Positions 1 through 5,107 of a stretch of 5,185 bases of DNA are shown piece by piece. The stretch's first letter is position 1; each line of letters begins with the position of its first letter. The translations under genes and the position numbers were made by a program. Where the stretch lies: assembly GCA_011065005.1 (NCBI GenBank), contig JAAKFP010000201.1, positions 1 through 5,185 on the forward strand, given 5' to 3'. This DNA comes from Chlamydiota bacterium (GTDB lineage: Bacteria; Chlamydiota; Chlamydiia; Chlamydiales; Waddliaceae). The notes beneath the pieces are model-generated. The model searched no databases. It was not told the DNA's origin and worked only from the letters and a program-made list of their open reading frames with translations.

Positions 1-30
1 TGCTACTTTTTCACTGTTCACTTTGAATTA

Positions 31-120
31 ATGAATGAGATCAGACCTTCGGCTAGACGAAAGCGAATCATTTTACCGGGTTTTTCTTATCATGTAATGC
101 TCCGAGGTAGTCGCGCCTAA
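31..120 (+). pseudogene. N-terminal remnant of a REP-associated tyrosine (Y1, IS200-like) transposase
   Basis: The ATG at 31 opens a 29-codon frame that stays open back to base 1 and ends at TAA 118-120. It contains RKRIILPGFSYHVMLRGS. The pattern of basic residues, then a hydrophobic-PG motif, Tyr-His-Val and a final RG is the conserved start of REP-associated tyrosine transposases (RAYT), which normally run to 150-300 residues. The HUH histidine pair and the catalytic tyrosine that should follow are absent, because similarity stops about base 110 where repeat-rich DNA begins. It is therefore a cut-off relic with no transposase activity. It was recognised from a short motif only, so chance similarity is possible. 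A REP-like palindrome at the far end of the window (4870-4932) fits past RAYT activity. Confidence 0.5.
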
Positions 121-126
121 GTTGTG

Positions 127-198
127 CACAACGCACCACCGACCCCTTTCACCGAACCCTTTCACAATGCACCAACGACCCCTTTCAACGACCCCTTT
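127..198. repeat. 36-bp tandem duplication built of 12-bp CGACCCCTTTCA units
   Basis: Bases 127-162 and 163-198 are two adjacent 36-bp copies that differ at about four positions. Each copy holds two versions of a 12-bp unit, CGACCCCTTTCA, at 140-151, 153-164 (CGAACC variant), 176-187 and 189-200. A perfect 12-bp palindrome, GTTGTGCACAAC, sits at 121-132 and overlaps the left edge. The unit resembles the GGCCCCTTTTAC units at 291-314 and the GGCCCCTTTCTC units (minus-strand reading) at 2882-2905. No gene is credible here. Confidence 0.75.
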
Positions 199-211
199 CA
201 GAGTTTCCTAT

Positions 212-300
212 AAAAGGGGCCACTTTTATCGGAAAAGAAAAAAAATCTGTTCTGTAAACTCCACTACAAATCGCGCGAATCGCAAGATATGGCCCCTTTT
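212..300. repeat. Widely spaced 11-bp perfect inverted repeat AAAAGGGGCCA / TGGCCCCTTTT
   Basis: AAAAGGGGCCA at 212-222 is the exact reverse complement of TGGCCCCTTTT at 290-300, with 67 bases between. It lies just beyond the 3' end of the propeller gene, which stops at 311. Between the arms the minus strand carries a run of eight T (241-248 region), but no G+C-rich stem directly precedes it. I therefore do not call a rho-independent terminator. The arms are probably members of the same short-repeat family as 291-314 rather than a designed hairpin. Confidence 0.6.
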
Positions 301-314
301 ACGGCCCCTTTTAC
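291..314. repeat. Two perfect tandem copies of GGCCCCTTTTAC at the end of the propeller gene
   Basis: GGCCCCTTTTAC occurs at 291-302 and again at 303-314. The second copy contains the stop codon of the LVIVD propeller gene (minus-strand TAA at 311-313), so the repeat defines the present 3' end of that gene. The left copy also supplies the right arm of the inverted repeat at 212-300. Confidence 0.75.
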
Positions 315-2614
315 CTCGTATCGGGTTTATTGGTTACGACATCGGGAGTCTTGCGATATGCATCCTCGTAGGATACATGATCTGGCGTCTTTTTATATTC
401 ACCCTCATAACTTAAGACATCGGAAGCCTTTTTATACTCACTCTCATGAGTTACGACATCGGGAGTTAATCCGTATTCGTGCTCTTGGGTTACGTGGGCG
501 GGAGTTTTCTGATGTTCACTCTCTTTAGGTCTTAATTCAAGGGGCGTTTCTTTTGAGTGAGTGATAGTTAACTCGTCTGCTAAAGAGTTTCGCCTTTTTA
601 CCCAATAAAAGAGCGTGGTTCCGCTTGCCCCGAGACAGACCACCCCCGCAACCCCAATACCAAGACCTACCCACACAAAAAAGGACTGTTTGAACGAAGC
701 TGGAGGGGTCGTTGGAATGTTGCCAGGGATAGTAGATCTGAACAGAATAATGGTACTGGTGGTGTTTGAACTCGTAGTTGTGCTAGAACTCATACTCGTA
801 CTTGTGCTGGTCGCGCTGGAAGATGAGGTATCAGTACAATTGCGTATAGCGATGACCCGTAGTCCAAATTGAAAATAAGGCGCAAAAATAGTATTTCCCA
901 AGGTAGCTATCCCCCACCCGCCGCCAGTATTGTCTGAACCTACAAGAATTGGGGCAGATTTATTACTTACATCAAAGATGTAAATACCCGCTGTATTGCC
1001 TATTACAACATAATCGTTCCAAAAACAGACCCCGCGTGAATCAGATCCACCAATAGCATTGGTATCAAACCATCCACTGAACATGGGGTTGGATTTATTG
1101 CTAACATCAACAATCTCGAGACCTCCACTACTTGCCATATAAGCGTAATTATCCCGAACAATCACATCCCAAGGGTGTCCCAAGGAGCTGTTATAGAGTC
1201 CGGTATAAGAGGCGCCAGGGGGAGTAGTAACATCATATATCCAAAGGTAACCATGAGATCTGTCCACAAAATACACGGAGTTATCATGAAGAGCCACCTC
1301 TTGAATATCGTTACCTGCCGGAATTGGCTGAGTCCACTGAGTGCGACGAGGGTTCTTTTTATCGCTGACATCAAAGACGGAAAACCCGCCAAAATAATCA
1401 GCTACGTACGCATAATTGCCTGAAACAGCAACTCTATAAGCATAACCCGCGGTGTCGCCTATTCCCAAGTCAATCGGGTTTGATTTGTCAGTTACATTTG
1501 TGATTAGGAGACCTGAACCCTCATGAACTGTAAATGCATTATTGTCCTGCAGAGCAACTCCAGAGGCTAAACCACCTGGAGTGTCAATCCAGCTTACTCG
1601 TACGGGGTTTGACTCATTACTCACATCGATGATCTGCACTCTCGTTGGATAGTCGACCACAAAGGCATATTTTCCCGATAGAGCCACTTCCCGTGCTCCA
1701 GAAAAATTGGAAGAGGACCCAATTTGGGTCAAACAGTAAGGCAGTGCCTCTATTTTCTTCATTTTATTACTCCCCACCCCATTAGCGTAGGATTGGGCTT
1801 CGGCGTAGCCAAATGAGGCCAATCCTCCTAGCAGTGCTGGCAGTGCTAGGTGACCGCCTGGTCGTCCGCTGATGGTGTGCATACCCTGAGCCAGTAGCAG
1901 TCCGCTGACAAGGGTGGTGGTCTTTTGCAGGGAAGCGAGGGGGTATGAGGGTACCAAACCTTCGGTCGTTGTTCTCAGGGTTTCCCAGCTTTTTGTGAGA
2001 GTCTTTCCTAGATCCACCATTACCGGAGCAGCAGCCAAGGCAGCTATCCCTATGATATAGACTCTGCGTCGTCGAAGATTTCCAGCCTCCCTGGCAGTGA
2101 GGGTTTGCTGGGCTTGGACCGCGGTGACCTCCTCAAATCCCCGTTGAAACCACCCCTTTTTCTGTTGGATGTACCGCTTTTCCTGGGTATTGTGATTTTG
2201 GAGGCAAAAAACTCCGTGTTCTGTTCCGTAAGAGATCTCTTTGTAGAGCTCTTCTTGGGTGGAGAAACTGTTTTCCTCATCCCAGACTTCGTATTTATAG
2301 AGGATCTTGGGCGTTTGTTCTCGTCTATCTTCGATCTCCCAGATGTCGACTCTTTCATCCTGACTGAGATAATGGTTCAATCTCTCTTCATCTGCAAAGA
2401 TGCGGACCTCCGAAGAGCCACATCTATTGAGCGTCATGAGTCTTAAGGCTCCATCCGATTGATTGTCTAAGACTGCCGTAGCCAAGGTCTCGATGGGGAT
2501 TTTCACTGACTCGTCACTATTGTCATGGGAAACAACCGTTTGGGTTTCTTGATCACCATCGATCCAGCTGGTATAGAAATGGCTGAATGTGGCTAAGCTT
2601 TTTTGTATAAACAT
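311..2614 (-). CDS. LVIVD-repeat beta-propeller membrane protein with Ser/Thr-rich stalk and tandem-repeat tail
   Basis: Visible domains of this 767-residue protein: residues 1-180 form a charged, soluble region I do not recognise; 184-200 and parts of 233-270 are hydrophobic; 305-590 hold about seven units of the type YAYVADY-GG-IIDVSN-SNP (around 315, 359, 400, 446, 489, 535 and 575), the hallmark of LVIVD repeats, so a seven-bladed beta-propeller is likely. Residues 594-640 are a Ser/Thr/Pro-rich stalk, 645-671 a strong transmembrane helix closed by KRR, and 702-766 five 13-residue repeats. There is no N-terminal signal peptide. The layout suggests a surface or envelope protein that displays a binding propeller, with the tail on the other side of the membrane; partner and function are unknown. 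The start is well placed: GAGGA lies 7 bases before the ATG. The gene stands alone; no clear promoter or terminator is visible. Confidence 0.85.
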   Translation of the reverse strand: MFIQKSLATFSHFYTSWIDGDQETQTVVSHDNSDESVKIPIETLATAVLDNQSDGALRLMTLNRCGSSEVRIFADEERLNHYLSQDERVDIWEIEDRREQTPKILYKYEVWDEENSFSTQEELYKEISYGTEHGVFCLQNHNTQEKRYIQQKKGWFQRGFEEVTAVQAQQTLTAREAGNLRRRRVYIIGIAALAAAPVMVDLGKTLTKSWETLRTTTEGLVPSYPLASLQKTTTLVSGLLLAQGMHTISGRPGGHLALPALLGGLASFGYAEAQSYANGVGSNKMKKIEALPYCLTQIGSSSNFSGAREVALSGKYAFVVDYPTRVQIIDVSNESNPVRVSWIDTPGGLASGVALQDNNAFTVHEGSGLLITNVTDKSNPIDLGIGDTAGYAYRVAVSGNYAYVADYFGGFSVFDVSDKKNPRRTQWTQPIPAGNDIQEVALHDNSVYFVDRSHGYLWIYDVTTPPGASYTGLYNSSLGHPWDVIVRDNYAYMASSGGLEIVDVSNKSNPMFSGWFDTNAIGGSDSRGVCFWNDYVVIGNTAGIYIFDVSNKSAPILVGSDNTGGGWGIATLGNTIFAPYFQFGLRVIAIRNCTDTSSSSATSTSTSMSSSTTTSSNTTSTIILFRSTIPGNIPTTPPASFKQSFFVWVGLGIGVAGVVCLGASGTTLFYWVKRRNSLADELTITHSKETPLELRPKESEHQKTPAHVTQEHEYGLTPDVVTHESEYKKASDVLSYEGEYKKTPDHVSYEDAYRKTPDVVTNKPDTR
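317..511 (-). repeat. Five in-frame 39-bp tandem repeats encoding a 13-residue acidic-Tyr tail motif
   Basis: The units cover residues 702-714, 715-727, 728-740, 741-753 and 754-766, each exactly 13 codons long. Typical units are GLTPDVVTHESEY, KKASDVLSYEGEY and KKTPDHVSYEDAY. The core TPDVV and a closing acidic-x-acidic-Tyr (EHEY, ESEY, EGEY, EDAY) are kept, while the DNA has drifted. This suggests selection on the peptide rather than a very recent expansion. A sixth, separated relative is found at 2678-2743. Confidence 0.85.
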
Positions 2615-2657
2615 AAATTTGTCCTCATTTTTTGTTCATTCTCTCTTTGGGCATTTC

Positions 2658-2679
2658 GATCGGCCGCAAGCGGCAGATC
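2658..2679. repeat. Short inverted repeat in the leader of the propeller gene
   Basis: Arms 2658-2667 and 2670-2679 pair with one mismatch around AA; the core is GCCGC-AA-GCGGC. It lies about 45 bases upstream of the start codon of the propeller gene and directly after the stop of the tail remnant. It could be the stem of an old terminator of the lost paralogue (no T-run follows) or a protein-binding site. Nothing decides between these. Confidence 0.4.
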
Positions 2680-2743
2680 ACTGATTACTAGTTACAAAAT
2701 CAGGAGTCCTTTGGTATTCACTCTCCTGGGTGTGAATAGCTCA
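2678..2743 (-). pseudogene. Remnant of the C-terminal repeat tail of a second propeller-type protein
   Basis: Read on the minus strand between stop codons at 2741-2743 and 2678-2680, this frame gives 20 residues, AIHTQESEYQRTPDFVTSNQ. The segment TQESEYQRTPDFVT matches the neighbouring gene's tail repeats (for example THESEYKKASDV and RKTPDVVT) in register: ESEY is identical and TPD-VT is kept, followed by a stop a few codons later, as in the intact gene. It has no start codon or upstream coding sequence, so it is a relic and not a gene. It probably marks the 3' end of a former tandem paralogue whose body was deleted when the RhuM-side DNA was joined. The AT-rich stretch 2744-2816 holds no gene I can see. 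Confidence 0.7.
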
Positions 2744-2816
2744 AAGCCTATCCTTCCATGTTGAAAATAATTTTCTTAAAGGAAAGTTAAAGCACTGTAA
2801 CATTTTTTTTCAAGCC

Positions 2817-3593
2817 TCAATAAGAAATGCCATTCTCTATTCCAAGATATTTCAACTTTGCCCGGACAGTTTCAAAAAGAAGAGAAAGGGGCCGAGAAAG
2901 GGGCCCCTTTCTTCCAAGATTGTAGGTCCAATGAGATTTGAGGCAATTTTGTCTACAGTATCCCCACCAGGATTTGTTACGAATCATATTTTCGAAAAAA
3001 GGAATAGTTTGAGAAGATGCTAACAGAAGATGCTTTTCTGCAATGCCACATGCTGTATACTGAAATTCTCGTTGTTCTTTATGCCATAGTCTATCGAGAA
3101 CTTTTCGCCAAAAGACCTTTTCAGATGAGCGAATGTCTCGTATTCGGGCTAATAATTCTTCAAAATAGTTACCGACACTATTTTGCTTAAGTCTCTCATC
3201 ATCAAGTATAAATCCTTTGACTAGATACTCTTTCAATCTCTGTGTGGCCCATATACGAAATTGAGTACCTCTATGAGAGGAGACTCGATAACCCACTGAA
3301 ATGATGAGATCAAGATTGTAAAAATCGATGTCTCGAGCCACCTCTCTATTACCCTCTTTTTGAACTATCCGGAATTTCCGGATAGTTGATTTTGACTCTA
3401 GCTCCCCTTCTTCATAAATATTTTGGATATGTTCATTAATTGTCCGTACGTTTTTTTGAAACAGCTCTGCCATTAGCTTTTGGCTAAGCCAGACTGTCTC
3501 CTCTTGAAGATGCACCTCGATTCGAGTGCTCCCATCCTCAGTTTGATAAAGCATCAGATTGCTATTAACTATATCTCTTTTATTATCACCCAT
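2817..3593 (-). CDS. RhuM-family protein with a replaced or frameshifted C-terminus
   Basis: Residues 1-165 show the RhuM (COG3943-type) signature: LYQTEDG, then ETVWLSQKLMAELFQKNVRT and INEHIQNIYEEGEL (helix-turn-helix-like, 33-65), then STIRKFRIVQKEGNREVARDIDFYNLDLIISVGYRV, HRGTQFRIWATQRLKEYLVKGF and RIRDIRSSEKVFWRKVLD. RhuM was named from a Salmonella pathogenicity island; its biochemical role is unclear and homologues are common in mobile and defence-rich DNA. Family members usually have about 330 residues. Here, after residue 167, I no longer see the expected IDYDP and VQNK region, and the frame runs through a 12-bp repeat (residues about 230-238) to a stop at 258. A frameshift or deletion near 3095 is likely; another frame there reads IDYGIKNN. 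The start fits the family, with a weak GGA about 9 bases upstream. The product is probably inactive or altered. Confidence 0.75.
   Translation of the reverse strand: MGDNKRDIVNSNLMLYQTEDGSTRIEVHLQEETVWLSQKLMAELFQKNVRTINEHIQNIYEEGELESKSTIRKFRIVQKEGNREVARDIDFYNLDLIISVGYRVSSHRGTQFRIWATQRLKEYLVKGFILDDERLKQNSVGNYFEELLARIRDIRSSEKVFWRKVLDRLWHKEQREFQYTACGIAEKHLLLASSQTIPFFENMIRNKSWWGYCRQNCLKSHWTYNLGRKGPLSRPLSLLFETVRAKLKYLGIENGISY
2882..2912. repeat. Tandem 12-bp repeat with an 18-bp perfect palindrome inside the RhuM gene
   Basis: GAGAAAGGGGCC occurs twice, at 2882-2893 and 2894-2905. The second copy runs into AGAAAGGGGCCCCTTTCT (2895-2912), a perfect 18-bp palindrome. Read on the minus strand, the unit is GGCCCCTTTCTC, related to the units at 140-200 and 291-314. 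It lies in the part of the RhuM frame that no longer resembles the family, as if it arrived with the disruption. Confidence 0.75.
3363..3387. repeat. 25-bp perfect palindrome inside the RhuM coding region
   Basis: Arm 3363-3374 (AACTATCCGGAA) and arm 3376-3387 (TTCCGGATAGTT) are exact reverse complements around one central T. In the gene it encodes residues of the conserved TIRKFRIV segment. The symmetry may follow from the peptide and codon choice, or it may be a binding site or hairpin. Confidence 0.7.
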
Positions 3594-3617
3594 TTACACT
3601 TTTTCCGTAAAATTAAG

Positions 3618-3646
3618 ATTACTCATATCTTTCAGTATTTACTCAA
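3618..3646 (-). promoter_or_regulatory. Possible sigma-70 promoter of the RhuM gene
   Basis: On the minus strand TTGAGT (3641-3646) and AGTAAT (3618-3623) are 17 bases apart, each matching four of six consensus bases. They lie in the 49-base gap between the chimeric gene and RhuM. Read-through from the abiEi promoter is equally possible, as all three genes are co-directional and closely spaced. Confidence 0.25.
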
Positions 3647-4212
3647 TAATAATAAGAAGCAAGACCCTTGACTGCATGGATCATCTGGTCAACCTCTTCC
3701 TTGAGATTAAAATAATGAGGAGAGCCCCTACAAGTCTCCTCTAGGTTTCTTCTTTCAAAATCTAGCCGTGCGTATTCTCGTAACGAATGATGAATATTGA
3801 TTTTCTGTTGAGCTAACGCTTCAATAATTTGATGGCAGGGCTTATCTTTCACAGTGAATGTCACAATAGCACCATGCTTGGTACCGGGGTCACAAATAGT
3901 GACGCCATCAATGGTTCTTAACCCCTCCCTTAACATTGTTCCTAATTGGTGTGTTCTATCCCAAATTTCATCGATCCCAATCTTGTTAGTATACTTGATC
4001 GCTTCGGAAAGTCCTAACAAGGCCGCATAGTTTTTTTCCCAGCATTCAAATCGACGCGCCGCAGGAAGCAGAGCATATTTGTTTCGTGACTCCCAATGGG
4101 CGGATCCTAAGTCAATCACCACAGGATTCAAGCTCTCAGCAAAAGTGAGATCTCGTTCTTTTGATAGTGTCCGGATGCGTTCCTTAATCGATTGTTCTTG
4201 GGATCTACTCAT
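3643..4212 (-). CDS. Chimera: AbiEii toxin N-terminus joined to a class V aminotransferase C-terminal domain
   Basis: Residues 1-26, including QSIKERIRTLSKERDLTFAE, read like the start of AbiEii-type nucleotidyltransferase toxins (a basic helix that should lead into an ERFL-RL-S motif). From about residue 28 the protein instead matches the small C-terminal domain of class V, cysteine-desulfurase-like PLP aminotransferases: LNPVVIDLGSAHW, ARRFECWEKNYAALLGLSEA (52-71), GAIVTFTV (114-121), INIHHSLREYARLDFERRN and the closing SPHYFNLKEEV (164-173). These enzymes usually have about 380-400 residues; the N-terminal half with the PLP-binding lysine is absent, so no transaminase activity is expected. 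The toxin's catalytic core is absent too. Its start overlaps the abiEi stop as ATGA and lacks a Shine-Dalgarno site, so translation is probably coupled. The likely origin is a deletion near 4125-4140. It is probably a nonfunctional fusion; a new role cannot be excluded. Confidence 0.7.
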   Translation of the reverse strand: MSRSQEQSIKERIRTLSKERDLTFAESLNPVVIDLGSAHWESRNKYALLPAARRFECWEKNYAALLGLSEAIKYTNKIGIDEIWDRTHQLGTMLREGLRTIDGVTICDPGTKHGAIVTFTVKDKPCHQIIEALAQQKINIHHSLREYARLDFERRNLEETCRGSPHYFNLKEEVDQMIHAVKGLASYYY

Positions 4213-4805
4213 GTTGTAAGCGTCATTATATAGGGTTGAATGTCGACCCGAAGCTGTTTTGCATAGGCCACAAGTTTATTCAGATCAGGTTTATGATCGC
4301 CTCTTGGACGAAGATAGGCTTGTAGCGCTTTGATAGCGATCTCTTGACTTAGATACCGAAAGGCATCTACCACTGTCCGCTCTCTATCAAATATTTTCAG
4401 AAAGTGATCTCCTATTTGAATCTCTGTTTGCCCAAGCTCGATGTTTCGCATTCGAACGATTCTTGTCTTGGATCTTTGAGGGCTCTTAGATGCGTGGGGT
4501 ATGGCTATCCAAAACTTTCTCATGATCTGATCAGTTAGATCGTAATAGCACAGTGCTGAAATCAAACAGATTACACCTTTCGGTATACTAATGGCGACAA
4601 GAGCTAGGTCTTCCCATTCGAATTCAATATCAAGATCAGCTTGGGTTCCCATGTAAATCCCACGACTGATACGTTCAATTATTCCCTTTTTGCAGAAATG
4701 GGAAAGCATGCGAGAGGGAATACCAGCCTCTCTCGTCTCGGCGGCCGTGAAAACGGGCTTTTTTGCAAAACATTCAATTTTAGCAGCATACTTGGACTTA
4801 GACAT
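4209..4805 (-). CDS. abiEi: AbiEi-type antitoxin / autorepressor of a type IV toxin-antitoxin system
   Basis: AbiEi proteins neutralise the AbiEii nucleotidyltransferase toxin and repress their own operon; AbiE protects against phage by abortive infection. The 198-residue product has the expected plan: an N-terminal winged helix (about 8-58) with KPVFTAAETREAGIP, LSHFCKKGIIERISRGIY, then PKGVICLISALCYYDLT (75-91), and the C-terminal antitoxin domain with FDRERTVVDAFRY (139-151) and AIKALQAYLRPRG. Length and all landmarks are normal, so it looks intact. The ATG at 4805 gives the usual MSKS-type start, but no Shine-Dalgarno site is present and a promoter-like -10 lies only six bases upstream, so the mRNA may be leaderless. 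Its partner toxin has been destroyed (see 3643-4212), leaving an orphan antitoxin. A 17-bp inverted repeat upstream is its likely operator. Confidence 0.85.
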   Translation of the reverse strand: MSKSKYAAKIECFAKKPVFTAAETREAGIPSRMLSHFCKKGIIERISRGIYMGTQADLDIEFEWEDLALVAISIPKGVICLISALCYYDLTDQIMRKFWIAIPHASKSPQRSKTRIVRMRNIELGQTEIQIGDHFLKIFDRERTVVDAFRYLSQEIAIKALQAYLRPRGDHKPDLNKLVAYAKQLRVDIQPYIMTLTT

Positions 4806-4811
4806 ATCTAA

Positions 4812-4840
4812 AATGTAACACGGGCACCCAATTAATGCAA
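4812..4840 (-). promoter_or_regulatory. Candidate promoter of the abiEi operon
   Basis: On the minus strand TTGCAT (4835-4840) and TACATT (4812-4817) are separated by 17 bases. Only six bases lie between the -10 and the ATG, so transcription would start at or next to the start codon. The -10 and most of the spacer lie inside one arm of the inverted repeat 4814-4858, a layout that allows repression by occlusion. Consensus match is moderate. Confidence 0.45.
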
Positions 4841-4858
4841 GTGGGTACCTGTGTTACA
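4814..4858. promoter_or_regulatory. 17-bp inverted repeat, likely AbiEi operator
   Basis: Arms 4814-4830 (TGTAACACGGGCACCCA) and 4842-4858 (TGGGTACCTGTGTTACA) are reverse complements at 15 of 17 positions, with an 11-base spacer. They sit directly before abiEi and cover the candidate -10. AbiEi antitoxins of known systems bind inverted repeats in their own promoters, so an autorepression site is the best reading. Binding itself is inferred. Confidence 0.6.
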
Positions 4859-4869
4859 CAAAATACGAA

Positions 4870-4932
4870 GGGTCAGAGCTCCAATTCCAATTTGATCCAT
4901 GTTCTTTCGAATTGGAATTGGAACTCTGACCC
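4870..4932. repeat. REP-like palindromic element, 23-bp arms
   Basis: Arms 4870-4892 (starting GGGTCAGAGCTCCAATTCC) and 4910-4932 (ending GGAACTCTGACCC) pair at 22 of 23 positions around a 17-base loop. The form, and the GGGTCAGAG end, resemble repetitive extragenic palindromes that RAYT transposases mobilise in proteobacteria. A RAYT remnant lies at 31-120. No T-run follows on either strand, so a terminator role is less likely. Confidence 0.65.
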
Positions 4933-5107
4933 CGATTACAAGCTCGATAAACATCATGAATCATGTTCAAGCTGGCTAGACGTGTTGAGGACCGTTCGTC
5001 CTTGCTTGAGGTGGCAAGATCGCTGCTTTCCCAATAGACCAGAGAATCGCACATCGCAGCCCCGGCCTGGGGTGAAACGAATGGAGGTTTTTGATGGGAA
5101 AATATAT
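4933..5107. other. Non-coding stretch with no recognisable feature
   Basis: Short open frames exist on both strands (up to 96 codons across the palindromes), but none has a ribosome-binding site or a familiar motif and they include the REP-like arms. Two small hairpins are visible, AGGAC-CGTTC-GTCCT at 4988-5002 and CCCC-GGCCT-GGGG at 5060-5072. I see no RNA gene or terminator. Confidence 0.4.

Noticed and set aside
127..200. CRISPR array
   Set aside because: The 36-bp copies are directly adjacent with no spacers between them and consist of 12-bp subunits, so this is a tandem repeat.
212..310. Rho-independent terminator after the propeller gene
   Set aside because: A T-run exists on the minus strand, but no stable G+C-rich stem stands directly before it; the inverted arms are 67 bases apart.
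122..415. 97-codon plus-strand frame
   Set aside because: Its first half is translated tandem repeat and its second half is antisense to the propeller gene tail; no ribosome-binding site or known motif.
2050..2446. Open frames overlapping the propeller gene on both strands
   Set aside because: They are shadows of the well-supported 767-residue gene and lack motifs or start signals.
2621..2645. Four-codon ATG AAC AAA AAA TGA leader peptide before the propeller gene
   Set aside because: Too short to support and only weakly placed relative to a ribosome-binding site; the main ATG at 2614 has a good GAGGA site.
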